Shown: positions 46,556 through 58,577 of the stretch, piece after piece
Layout of the letters: each line of letters starts with the position of its first letter
Position numbering within the stretch: position 1 is the stretch's first letter
Assembly: GCA_958496175.1 (NCBI GenBank)
Contig: OY292274.1
Coordinates: 68,582,630 to 68,646,629, forward strand
Source of the DNA: Sisyra terminalis
Lineage: Eukaryota > Arthropoda > Insecta > Neuroptera > Sisyridae
Direction of reading: 5' to 3'
DNA length: 64,000 nucleotides
Translations under genes and position numbers: made by a program
The notes under the pieces: generated by a model
The model's input: only the letters and a program-made list of their open reading frames with translations
What the model was told of the DNA's origin: nothing
Databases searched by the model: none

Positions 46556-48289
46556 AGAAACTGATTTTAGAAGTTGCTTTAACAAAAAATTGTCTAAATT
46601 ATCTCAAATAGTCAACTTTGTTGAACTTGAAAAGCGTTTTTTTTTTCAATTATAACTTTACAATGAGGAAAAATCAAAAAAATTTCATATCAAAATATTA
46701 ATGAGGTACAAAATTCATGAAATCCGCGTTTGAAGATTTATTACTACCTACATACTATCAAAGCTCTTCCCTCTTTAGTAAATTATCTCTCCTGTATGTA
46801 TGTTCCCTGTTATTTTTTTGAAATCAACCTAATAATAACATTATACAACTCTTACAACTGCTTGTGATGTGTAAACTTAATTTAAAACACATAAGGTGCA
46901 CTTAACAAGAGATATAATCTGAATTTTTTTCCAGTTCACTGACATCTGATTACATTTTCCACAAAAAAAGCCTTTGATGGTGTGGCGGTGGCACTGGGTA
47001 ATATTCTATTTATTTTTTTTAATATGGCTTTTTTGATTTTTTTTTTCGCTTCTTGTGACAATTTTTTTTTTTGTTTTTGTTTCATTCAAATAACGGATTA
47101 CGCTTTTATGAGTATCATGTAAAATTTTAAAATGATTTCTCTCGCCAACTTGAAATCCTACAAATTGCAAAACTTTTAGAATTTCATTTAAAACGATCGA
47201 GAAAGATTTAATTTCTCTCGCCTGTTTTAAGGCTTCAAAGAATTCGTCTCATTAAGACGATTTTCTTGTAGTAGGTATATATAAGCAAATGCATTCAGGT
47301 GTGTAAGCTTTCACATGTTTTTAAAAAACTTACACCGTTCGAAAAATTATTTTCAAAATGAGAAATTATTTTTTTTTTTTTGTGTTTACTTTTTGGAATA
47401 ATTCCATCTGATTAATGTCACGGCCAATCAAAATCATTTGCTTCTTAATATATCGTCCACATTTTTAAACGATTAAATTCCAGTCGGATATTATTTCAAT
47501 CAATTTTTTTTTTCCACGTGGGCTCCACGTAATATCCAGAGCTGGATTATACGAACATGCGTATTAACTTGTAACGATTAAAATAATTGTTGATTAAAAT
47601 CTGGTTCTATTATTGAGAATTTATTAAAAAGTAAGCACGATTTTAAATCACATTTCAAATTCGTTCATGTGAATAAATAATTTTAAGTATCAGTTTTCAC
47701 TGAGCATAAATTGGACCCAAAAAAAAAAAAAAAGACGTGAATTAAAAAAACTTACATATTTAGTTCGAGAACTTATCGAAAAAATCATCTTAAATACTAA
47801 AGAAAACAAACATTTGAAAAATTAGTATTAGATCATTCTCGATCATCTGAAATTGGTTTTTGTCGTTTAATTTTTATACTTCGATAAACTAATTAGAGGG
47901 TTTAATTTGAATTTTAAATTTGAATAGAAAATGAAATGAGTTTTTTTTTTTTTTTTAATATATGGATGATGTTATACAGCAATCGTTTCTGTCTAAAAAT
48001 TGAAAATGTAAATTTAAAGTTTGTGGGTTTATTGTTGTTATAGGTGAAAGAAATATTAAGATTAATATTGATAAAAATAAAAGATAAAGGAATTTATAAA
48101 CAACCTTATAGTGGGATCTACCTACAGTTTTTGATTTTGATTATGCAATTGGATATTTATAAAATAAAATTAAACAAACTTTCATGCCTTCAATATCTTG
48201 AATCATTGCCGTCTGTAATAATTGACTCGTTTATTTTGAAAGTGACGTAAGTCCATTTCTGTGATTCTTCTTGTGACTAGAACAAAGTA
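46556..48289. other. AT-rich stretch with long T tracts
   Basis: Many poly-T runs (for example near 47037-47080, 47370 and 47941-47956). The plus frame 48044-48250 is low-complexity. No gene or element end recognised. Confidence 0.5.
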
Positions 48290-48563
48290 TATTAATTATT
48301 TAACAGCTAAGATTTCAGAAATTACTGATTTTAACAAAAACGTCAATTATTCCCTCCTCCTTAGTATCTTATGTTCCTATGGTTAAAAATGAAAATACTA
48401 TAGGGCAGGGGTTCTCAAAATGTGCGCCGTAGAAAGTAAAGAGGGGCGCCGCGAGTCGATCCTCTATCATTATCTGACATGATCCGAAACCACAAATATT
48501 CGCGGGTACCTATAAAGCAACAATTACAACAACTACTATTATTATCGGTACTTATTACTTTCG

Positions 48564-48603
<40 letters not shown>

Positions 48604-49140
48604 CATATCCAAATAGCTTACTAAAGTAGGGCGCCGTGACAAAATACTAACTTTGTAAATACGCCGCGGGCTTAAAAAGATTTAGAACCCCTTCTATAGA
48701 GAGTGTTCTTGAAATGGACTTAACTCACTTTCAAAACAAACGGCGTATATAATCCAAACTCTCAATGTAATTCCCCTGACATATCTACATCTTCAAGAAA
48801 TCAATATACAAATAACCAAATTAAGAATTGCTATAGACATTTGAAACGTAGAAAATCGATATTTTTCATATTTCTATCTTGTTTTTTGAGATTAGTGGAT
48901 AATACTTAAAGGAAATGTAATTCCTCTGGTTTCAATTTTGAGAAGAAAAAAGGTAAAATTTCCAGTTTATTTTCTACCTAAAATTTGTTAACAAAAACGC
49001 CAATTATTCCCTCCTCCTTAGTATTTTCCATAGTTTCTATGGTTAAAAATGAAAATACTATAGGGATTTTTTTTTAATGGACTTAACTCACTTTCAAAAT
49101 AAACAGTTCAATTATTGAATGAAAACTTTATCAAGTCTAT
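48290..49140 (+). repeat. Low-copy repeat family, two tandem partial copies
   Basis: Blocks AATTATTCCCTCCTCCTTAG, GGTTAAAAATGAAAATACTA and ACTTAACTCACTTTCAAAA occur at 48340-48750 and again at 48990-49110. The family is the one at 22255-22617 (inverted), 49640-49880 and 50270-50880. The first copy is split by a hAT-like insertion. Confidence 0.75.
48406..48693. mobile_element. hAT-like MITE, 288 bp, near-perfect 8-bp TSD
   Basis: Ends CAGGGGTTCTCAAAATG and (complement) AAGGGGTTCTAAATC, with GGGCGCCG-type subterminal blocks. Flanks CTATAGGG (48398-48405) and CTATAGAG (48694-48701) match at 7 of 8 positions. The paralogous repeats near 49060 and 49795 read ACTATAGGGATT uninterrupted, giving the empty site. 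A long TA microsatellite (about 48567-48597) lies inside. Confidence 0.82.
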
Positions 49141-49639
49141 TGTTAAATAGATACACAGCCCTTAAAACCGGGGGATCATTTTTTTCCTCAATGCATCATT
49201 AGATGAGATAGGTCTTCAATAGCTTTTAAATCAAATTAATTGAGAAATTCACAAAGAAGTACTCTTCTTGTAAAATAGTTGTATGACAAAAGAGAACACT
49301 GACAAAACAGAACATATCATTTTTATGTCTTTAGTATTTAATTTCACTTGTGGTCTTCCCAATATAAGTTTCTTCTACATGCCATACGTCCTTTGAAATC
49401 TATCAGAGATGTTCTGTTTTGTCCGGTTGCCAATTGAAATGCACAAAACAAAGCAAAAGACAAAATATTTGGGATCCAAAGCATTGGAAACAGTGACCAA
49501 GGACATTTAGTTACGGAAGTACTCTTCCGCTGCACCATCGGGGGTTGTTGAAGTTTTTCGTGCAAACCCGCATTATTGCAACCAGTAGGTATATTTTAAC
49601 AAAAATTACTCGTAATTAAAGGCTCATCAGTAAAAAATC

Positions 49640-49880
49640 CAGGACACGTGTCCTAATTTATCGTAATTAGAACAAAGTATGTTAATTATTTAACTACTAA
49701 ATTTTGACAAATTACTGATTTTAGTTGTTAACAAAAACGCTAATTATTCCCTCCTCCTTAGTATCGTATGTTCCTATGATTAAAAATAATAACACTATAG
49801 GGATTGTTCTTGAAACTGATTGGACTTAACTCACTTTCAAAATAAACGGTTCAATTATTGAACAAAAACTTTATCAAGTC
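49640..49880 (+). repeat. Low-copy repeat family, third copy
   Basis: AACTACTAAATTTTGACA, CTAATTATTCCCTCCTCC, AACACTATAGGGATTGTTCT and ACTTAACTCACTTTCAAAAT in the family order. Provides an uninterrupted comparator for the 48406 insertion. Confidence 0.75.
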
Positions 49881-50269
49881 TACCCTTAGAATTTTGAATT
49901 TACGCGCCTGTTTAAGTACTTCATTTGGGTTTGGTAATCGCAGCTTACTTCAATCGTATTTTGTATCCTTTTTTAACACTATAATTTCAATAGGTTTTAT
50001 CTTTGTTGCAAATATTCAAGTAAATCCTATTAAGGTATCGATTATTGAGTCATCTAGTGTTTAAAAATTCCATTGTTTTATTTATATTGACAGAAAAAAA
50101 GGGATAAATGTTAAGATTTTTTTAAAGTTTTAAAGAAAAATGCTGAAAAGATATATTTAAAAATACGTTTGTCCTACTATAATCAAAGAAAATACTTAAT
50201 CCTGGTTTTATTATCTAATTGCATTTATACTTTTTAAAAACTTATTAAAATACGTTTTGATTTTAGGTC

Positions 50270-50880
50270 AAAATTTGTAACGAATCATCATCCTGGTGAT
50301 TTAAGGAATAATTGGGTAGTTCAAGGATCAAAAACGCTAAAAACCTATGCGTTACCTTCAAGTGGCATCCACCCTCTATAAAGGGTTGAAAATTGAGGGA
50401 TAAATTAGTCAGGAATTACAATTTTTTTATCCCGAACTTCACAATTTGATATCCGATTCCTCCCCGTCTAAATACCAATACCGGAGGAACTTGGTGGAAA
50501 AATTATTTTAAGAAAACATGACCTTATCCATTTAATTTATCATTTGGTTTTATTATCTAATTTCATTCATACTCCTTAAAAACTTATTAAAATACGTTTT
50601 GTCTTTTAGGTCAAATTTTGTAATGAATCCATGCTATCCCGAAGATTTAAGGAATCGCTGGATAGTTCAAGGATCAAAAAGGATAAAAATCTACGGGTTC
50701 ACTTTCAAAATAAACGGTTCAATTCCTTTGGGAAAACCACCAAAAATAAACTTAGATTTCCAACAATATCTTACCCAGTTGGCAAGTCTATGAGCTATAG
50801 ATCTCGATTCTATTGGTTCATCCAAAATTAGTTGATCATTTCAACCCCAACCCCCAAATTGTTTTCTTCTATATATCTCC
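50270..50880 (+). repeat. Low-copy repeat family, ORF-bearing part in two tandem copies
   Basis: Copy one (50270-50390) and copy two (50585-50880) both follow a TTTTAG|GTCAAA junction resembling a splice acceptor. Copy two has an open frame (50599-50793) containing YGFTFKINGSIPLGKPPKIN, matching the minus-strand frame at 22432-22617. In copy one the frame is broken. Nearly all differences between the two open copies change amino acids, so protein constraint is not supported. Unknown family; a duplicated ancient exon is one possibility. Confidence 0.65.
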
Positions 50881-51395
50881 TCTCCACCATTCTTGCATCT
50901 CCTAGTTAGTCACCATGAGGCTGGAACTTTCTTCTGAAATCCAAAAATTTGCATATGATTAATAATTTCGTTTCAAAAAAATCGAAATATTTCAACAAAT
51001 TTTTAAATAAATTCTTAAATTACTCAACACAAAAACTTAAAAATTCAATTACGCTCGATAAAAACGCTTTAACATATCTCTCCTTTTCATCAGAGAAATT
51101 AAAAATTTTAGACAAATAAAAAATGAACAATGAGCAAAATGAGAAAAGACATGAAAGTGAATTTCTGTATAGAAACTAATTAATTTGCAATTTCAATTCA
51201 ACATTTTAATAGAGAATAGTATGAATTTTAATGTTTGTCAATTTCAAAAGTTAATTCAAATTATTTATTTTTTTTGCATTAAGAAATTGAATTTTGAGAG
51301 ATCTTTTTAATAACAGATTGTAGAAGATGGAGTTACGTTGGTAAATGCCAAAGAAAAATCAAATATAAATTTTTCACAAATAACTGCGTTGTCTA
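50881..51395. other. AT-rich stretch, nothing recognised
   Basis: No coding region, element end or repeat could be supported. Confidence 0.5.
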
Positions 51396-52786
51396 TCTAT
51401 ATATTATTATAAAGAGGAAATATTTGATTGTTTGTTTGCTTTGAATAGGCTCCGAAACTACTTGACCGATTTGAAAAATTCTTTCACTGTTAGGAACCCA
51501 CACTATTTCCGGTGAACATAGGCCATATTAAATTTTCAAAAAAAAACGGGATCCATACTAAAACTCCAATAATGTGTGAAAAAATTACCAAAAAACTTTC
51601 TTACATCGCGTGCGCTGATGATTTAACTAAAGAACGGAACAACCAAATTTAATGAAACTTTATATTAAGATACAACACAATTACCCACACACGTTAGGCT
51701 ATTTATCATTCCCTAAAAATAATAAGGGAATGTACCCCCTACGTAAAAACTGAGGGATGAAAAAAAAATTTACTTTAGATAGACGAGTTATATATCATTG
51801 AAAAGGTATTTGAAAATAAAAAAATGAACTGTATTAATATTTTTAGTTGAACTATTAAAAAGCACAGTAATTTAATTTAAAGTACAAAAAATTGCCTTTT
51901 TAGAAATATAAATGTTTTTATTGATAATAAACTTTTTTTTTACAAAATTGTTGTAAATAGATCTTTAGGGTTGCTCAGTAAGGAAATATTAACGAAAAAA
52001 AATGTAATAGTAATAAAATTAATAATAATAATGGAAATAAAGCTTAAAGAAAATACGTTTTTAAAACCGTGCATATATAAAACAGTGTATTTATATACAC
52101 TTGTGACTGATGAAATTTTAATATTCGGTCTATTCCTTATAGGAAGTAGGCATGTGATAAGATTTTTTTTTTGGAAATTCCTACCCTAACGGACAAGGGT
52201 GGATTCAGGATTTTTTTCTTGGGGGGGACAATATCTTTTATTTGCAAGTACGTGAAAGGGATCACGAAAAAAATTCGCAATTCCAGCCAGAAATCATCAT
52301 AATGATAAATAATAAATAATCATATCATCATAATGATAAAAGAAATTTAAAATTCTCTTCCAGAGCAAAAGGCATACGCCAAATCGTGTATGGTGAACTC
52401 TGGACTATCCAATATGGTTTAATTATATAGTTGAAATTCAGATATTTCAATAATAAGTTTAAAGATACATAATGGTTATACATGATTAGGGAAGAATTGG
52501 GTTTCGTGCAATTGTACAAATTTCAATTTCGCGGTAGTTTTGTACACTGCAATAGTGTAATAGTTTTTGGCAAAAAGGTTTATTCGGGAATCGAAAAAGG
52601 GAGATGGAGTTATTTTGATGCGAGTATTTTGATAACTTTCGACTTTTTTTAGTCATAATTAAGACCGAATTTATTGAACTTGGCGATATTTTTTATTTGA
52701 TGTATGATGTAGTATGATTAATTTTTCGTAAAAAAAATAAGAAAAATAAAATACGTTACGCAGACGAAGTCGCGGGGGTCAGCTAG
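51396..52786 (+). mobile_element. Helitron-type element, full length, uninterrupted
   Basis: TCTATATATTATTATAAAG start, flanking A at 51395; 3' hairpin CGC-A-GAC-GAA-GTC-GCG at about 52759-52775, then GTCAGCTAG ending at 52786, followed by T. Length 1391 bp. Colinear with the inverted copy 35798-37987 and provides the empty site for MITE F3. It contains a 63-codon minus frame (52328-52519) shared with that copy (19-residue core NYIIKPYWIVQSSPYTIWR). No Rep or helicase motifs, so mobilised in trans if at all. Confidence 0.85.
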
Positions 52787-53714
52787 TACTATATAAAACT
52801 AATATTGCAATTTTATATTCTAGATGGAATTTAAAAAAAAAATGCAGGACATATGATACTATGGTGAGAAGTAATGAGAAAAATCTAATTAAACTTCAAA
52901 TATTCATTGGATAGAATTACGAAGGTGTTAACTGCACCAAGTAGTCATCAAACGTCGCTGTTTATATCTGTCACCACAAATTTATTATTTACTTTTTCTA
53001 TTCACCCCTTTCTCGATTTCCGTCATAAATATCATATGTCTGCCTCTCAAAGATCTGCGTTTTCCAAACTGTTAAATATTGAAATCATCTCTCGATTCTT
53101 TATGGGGGTCTTAAGAAGTTTGGTGGTTGAATAAGAATAGGTGTTAGTTGGTTGGAGTGCCAGAAAGAGACGCAATGACAAGTGGTTTGATTGATGAACT
53201 TTTGCGTCTATAACACCATCATCCCAAGTGCACTCTTCTGGTAATTACATTCACATTATTAACTATTTATATGAGTCGAATCATCCTTCTTTTTCATCAT
53301 ATATATCCGACACTGTTTTTATATCATTTTCTTTTTTCATTTGTGTATTTGCTGTGTATAGGTTTTTGTTATTTCTTGCAGCAGCCCTCGAAACCCTGCA
53401 AGTGGTTCACATGTCTTGCAATGTCTGCAATTTTGCAAAAAAAAAAGAAAGAAAAACGAAATAAATAATTAAGTAGCTCGGCCACTAGGAATAATGGGAT
53501 TTTTTCTATCAATTTATAGAATGGAATCTACGTAGATTTGTTTTATTTTGTGAATCAATCAAAAAATTTGATATATTTGTCATGAAATTTGAGCAGAGGT
53601 TCTACCTATTACGTTAAATGTATTGATGAGGATTTTCAAAAATTAATTGATTAATTAGTTAACTTATTTTATCGATAAATTGGTTGGGTTCATAATTTAC
53701 ACAATATTATTTAT
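52787..53714. other. AT-rich stretch, nothing recognised
   Basis: Overlapping plus frames at 52907-53134 and 53228-53468 lack recognisable domains. No element ends seen. Confidence 0.5.
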
Positions 53715-55490
53715 TTTTGTAAAAGGTCTTGTACAAATTTTCGATATATTTATTCCTATAAAAGTTATTCGAGGTCAAAGTTGAACTAAAGCGAAATTTT
53801 AATAATTTTTCAATTTTTTGACGCAACCACCAATTTTAAGAGAAAATTTTATAGGACATTTTTTGTAGAGCACTTTTTTTCTATAACTTATCTCTATAAA
53901 AGTTTTTGATATTTTTCACAGGTCCTAAGTTATTTAATTAAAATAAAAAAAAAAAATTATATTAAAAATACAATAATTCAGGGAATTTTCAGTTTAATGC
54001 AAATAACTTGGGACCTGTGAAAAATATCAAAAACCATTATAGAGATAAGTTATAGGAAAAAAAGTGCTCTACAAAAAATGTGCGATAAAATTTTCTCATA
54101 AAATTGATGATTGCGTCAAAAACTTGAAAAAATATTAAAATTTCTCTTAGGTCAACTTTGACCTCGAATAATTTTTGAAGGAAAAATATATCAAAAACTT
54201 GGTAGAGACCTTTTTTGTAGATCGTTCAATTTTTTACAAGAATATACCTTGGTCATTCCAGCTCACATTGGTGACAATATTTCAGAATGACCAAGATATA
54301 TTCTTGTAGAAAATTGAACGATCTACAAAAAAGGTCTCGTACAAGTTTTTGATATATTTAATCCTTCAAAAGTTATTCGAGGTCAAAGTTGAACTAACAA
54401 GAAATTTTAATATTTTTTCTATTTTTTGACGCAACCATCAATTTTATGAGAAAATTTTATAGGACATTTTTTGTACAGCACTTTTTTTTTGTATAACTTA
54501 TCTCCATAAAAGTTTTTGATATTTGTCACAGGTCCTAAGTTATTTGCGTTTAACTGAAAATTCCCTGAATGGTTATATTTTTAACATAAAAATGCTTTTT
54601 TTTATTTTAATTAAATAACTTAAGACCTGTGAAACATATTAAAAGTTTTTATAAAGACAAGTCATAAGAATAAAAGTGCTCTACAAAAAATGTCCGATAA
54701 AATTTTCTCATAAAATTTGATGGTTGTGTCAAAAAATTGAAAAAAATATTAAAATTTCTCTCTAGTTCAACTGTGACCTCGAATAACTTTTGTAGGAATA
54801 AATATATCAAAAACTTGTACGAGACCTTTTTTGTAGATCGTTCAATTGTCTACAAGAATATACTTTGGTCATTCCGAAATATTGTCTCCAACGTGAGCTA
54901 TAAAATTCCAAAATGAAAGAGAATATTGTTCCCATGTTATTTAAATGGAAAATCGAAATTATAGGTCATTTTTTGTAGGGCACATTTTTCTTTAACTTAT
55001 CTCTATAAAAGTTTTTGATATTTTTCACAGGTCATAAGTTATTTAATTAAAATGAAAATAAAAAAAATTATGTTAATAATATAATAATTCAGCGATTTTT
55101 CAGTTTAATGCAAATAACTTGGGACCTGTGAAAAATATCAAAAACTTTTATAGAGATAAGTTGCAAAAAAAAAGTGCTCTACAAAAAATGTCCTATAAAA
55201 TTTTCTCATAAAATTGATGGTTGCGTCAAAAAATTGAACAAATATTAAAATTTCTCAGTAGTTCAACTTTGACCTCGAATAACTTTTATAGAAATAATTA
55301 TATCAAAAACTTGTCCGAGACCTATTTTGTAGATCGTTCAATTTTCTACAAGTATATACTTTGGTCATTCCGAAATATTGTCACCAACGTGAGCTATAAA
55401 ATTCCAAAGTGCAAGAGAATATTGTTCCCATGTTATTTAAATGGAAAATCAAAATTTTAGAAAAAATAGTGCTCTACAAAAAATGTCAAG
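53715..55490. repeat. Array of alternating palindromes, about 280-bp arms
   Basis: The same arm, marked by GGTCAAAGTTGAACT, ATTTTTTGTAGAGCACTTTT and TTTTTCACAGGTCCTAAGTT, appears successively plus (53715-53950), minus (53990-54262), plus (54285-54560), minus (54600-54950), plus-partial (54963-55045) and minus (55088-55490). Centres alternate between an A/T-rich one and one with TTGGTCATTCC. No transposase and no clear outer target duplication. Confidence 0.85.
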
Positions 55491-57326
55491 CTGCAACCTC
55501 AAGATCAACAGAACTTGCATTACAGGCATATAAAATTAATAGATAATCAAATTTTATACTCAAAAATGTGGAATTTAACTAACATATTGCATTTTTATTT
55601 TAGCAAGATGTACAATATTCAAAACAAAGCAAGAGTTTAACTGATAATCCGATTAAACCTTACATTTCTTCAAAGGTGTACTGTAAAATTAGATTTTTTG
55701 GAAGTATTTACATTGAAATTTTTCAATCTCGGATCTCCAAGGAATAGTAATAATTTATTTCTTTTAAATTGCAAGAAATTACTTTCATAAAAATGAATAA
55801 TTAATATATCTTTATTAACTCTTGTGGTTGTAATGAAACTTATGAATAAGCAGTTTTGTATATACCTGATGGATATCCAATAACATTGAAAATGAAATGG
55901 TGGTTTTTGTATATATGTAATATTTAATATAAATCTTTTAGTGATTTTTGCAATATATATATATATTATAAACTGTTATCTAGTTTCAATGGTAAATATT
56001 CTGCCATTAATGTTACTAAACATAGCTATTATAAATATTAAATGTAGGCATTTCAATTCGCTTATGTCGATCGTGTAATTCGATACTGATTGCTTATTCT
56101 GCGGTTTAGCCACTGAGTATCTATTATGTGTATAATAATATAATACCTTTTATAAATTAAATATTTTACATAACATTCACTTTTAAAAACCTCAACGAGT
56201 GACAGAGATGAAATGAAAAAAAAAATTGTATATATTTTATTACATATACCTAAGCAGACTACTCAAATGCTTAATATTTTCCAATATGAATTTTTATTAA
56301 AATCATCACGCGATTACCCAACAAATATATTGTGAATTTGTAAATTTTAATCACTTATATATTAATTACATCAATTGTAACCAAATCCATAAAAAATAAT
56401 TCAAACCAGGTTAATATTTTCATTGTTCAAAATTTGTTACAAATGTAAAATTAACGAGTTTTTTCCTCACATGAGACCGATGTGGGGATAAATCATTATA
56501 AAGTGCATTATTTTGTCGTAAAAGAACAAAAATATATTCAATCATTTCTTTGTAAAATTGTATCATTAAATATCTGCGACGTTAGTCCGGTAGAAGTATG
56601 AAGTATGAAAATTTTACACGCATTTGTGCAAGTGCATAAATAATAACATATTCTTATTATTCTTGACTTGAATTAGGTTTTATTCGTTTGTTGCGTGATA
56701 AATGCTAAAATGCCTGTTTATGTTGGATGCAAATTATATTCGTTTTGTATTATGTTTTATATGAAAGAAAAATTAAACGCTCCAAGCATTGTTAATTGCC
56801 GTAAAAAACTATGACTTCTACGAATTACTTGAGTCAGAAGCACATTAAGGGACTCCCCGCATTAAATCTGCATTGATTTTGGTTATTTATTTAAAATTTT
56901 GGTTTTAGGTCTCGATTGTATTCGGCCTAAGACGAGAAAGTATGATCCCGATGATCTTCAGGAAGACTTCTAAAGAAATTAATAGGAATCATGGACGTAA
57001 ATATTTGAATTTTAAAAGATCAAAACTATCCCTAAAGTACCAAGGTCTAAGTAAAACCAATATGAGGTACTAGTATGAAATAGAGCTACATCAAACTGGA
57101 GAATTATATAATAGGTACTAATCACATTGTAGGTCCTGAAATTCAAGGAGATCTATATGAACTAATGAAGATGTTACATTAAAATAAGCAGGAAGTTCCA
57201 CTGGAACCATCTATTGATATTTTTATTAAAATTTTGATCAGTATTTTATGGCTACAACCAAAATTGATGACGGGTGCTAATTTATATCATGGATTAGTAT
57301 AATCAAAATAAGAATTTTTCGCTGAC
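55491..57326. other. AT-rich stretch, nothing recognised
   Basis: No gene or repeat end could be supported; only short AT runs such as the ATATATAT tract near 55950. Confidence 0.5.
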
Positions 57327-57737
57327 TTTGAACAGTTATACTGTGTATACAATATATAAAATATATTGCAGTCCACTTTATGTAGTATAATTTAAAATAA
57401 TAATATACAAATTTAATATAATAATATATAAAAATCATACCACCAACATAAATTTGAATAGAAGTTTAAACAAAAATATTAGTGACGTATTGCCCAGATA
57501 CGTATTTCGATTGCCAAGCAATTCCTCATCAGTGGTCATCAAGTAGTTTGGATCACTCCGTAACTGCTTTGTGATGATTCACAAAGCAATCGAAATACGT
57601 ATCTGGGCAACACGTCACGAATATTTTTGTTTCAACTTCTGTTCAAATTTATGTTTGTAGTATGATTTTTATATATTATTATATTAAATTATACTACATA
57701 AATTGGACTGCAATATATTTTATATATTGTATACATG
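57327..57737. mobile_element. Penelope-like fold-back repeat, copy E (most complete)
   Basis: Left arm 57327-57525 and right arm 57582-57737 are inverted: TGTATACAATATATAAAATA at the left and its complement at the right; GTGACGTATTGCCCAGATAC and its complement inside. The spacer carries the TGGTCATCAAGTAGTTTGGA block. This shows the family as head-to-head arms, as Penelope-like elements often occur. No coding sequence. Confidence 0.8.
57489..57540 (-). ncRNA. Hammerhead-ribozyme-like motif (copy E, left arm)
   Basis: Minus strand: ACCA, CTGATGA (57532-57526), stem region GGAATTGC-TTG-GCAATC, GAAA (57508-57505), TACGTATC, TGGGCA. In this copy G at 10.1 can pair with C at 11.1, leaving a small bulge before ATTGC/GCAAT. 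The core bases are all present. Motif call only. Confidence 0.5.
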
Positions 57738-57784
57738 GATTAGTATGTTAAATAGTTTTTCAGGTAATCTATATGTATATATAT

Positions 57785-58577
57785 TAGGGTGATTTTTTTT
57801 TATTTATTTTTTTTTTTTTGGTCCCATCCTGAAATTTTGTTGGAAATACCAAAAAAAAATTTTCTGAAAGTTTGGGCCCTTAATATTAATTTTAAGTCCT
57901 CGACCAAGACGTATAAAGATTTCCCATTGAAAATACACGGAAACTCTGATTTTTTATTTTTAAATTTCTATATCTCAGCGGCATTTCATGGGATCGCTTT
58001 TACCGACAATGGTTTTTTCTCAGAATTAAACGCTCTACAAAAGTGCCCATTGCGACAAAGTCGTAACTCACACCGGTGAGGTAGTATGGGCCACTGAACC
58101 TGATTTTTCCATAAAATTGAAGGCTTAATATTGACCTTCGCGATTTGGTGTACAAGACTTTTTTTGAAGGAAATCAAATTCTCTACAAGTTTTTTATTTA
58201 TAATTTTTCCGTAGCTCTTGTTATTTACAAGATAAATGCAGAAAAAAAACGCGAATTTTATGGAAAAATCAGGTTCAGTGGCTCGTACTAACCTCACCGG
58301 TGTGAGTTACGACTTTGTCGCAATGGGCACTTTTGTAGAGCGTTTAATTCTGAGTCATAATCATCTTCGGTAAAAGCGATCCCATGAAATGCCGCTGAGA
58401 CATAGAAATTTAAAAATAAAAAAAACGGAGTTTTCGTGCATTTTCAATGGGAAATCTTGGCACGTCTTGGTCGAGAATTTAAAATTAATATTAAGGGCTC
58501 AAACTTTCAGGGATTTTTTTTTGGTATTTCTAACAAAATTTCACGATGTGAACAAAAAAAAAATTCAAAAAAAAAAG
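57785..58577. mobile_element. Long-palindrome hAT-like MITE, copy F4
   Basis: Starts TAGGGTGATTTTTTTTTA and carries both arms of the F family (CTCGACCAAGACGTATAAAG; AGTGCCCATTGCGACAAAGT and complements). The right terminus is decayed into A runs and no target duplication is visible. Plus and minus frames inside are palindrome artefacts. Confidence 0.8.

Noticed and set aside
49344..49565. Minus-strand 73-codon frame (FKGRMACRRNLYWEDHK end)
   Set aside because: Looks less random than most, reminiscent of a transposase tail, but no motif could be placed, so no call is made.
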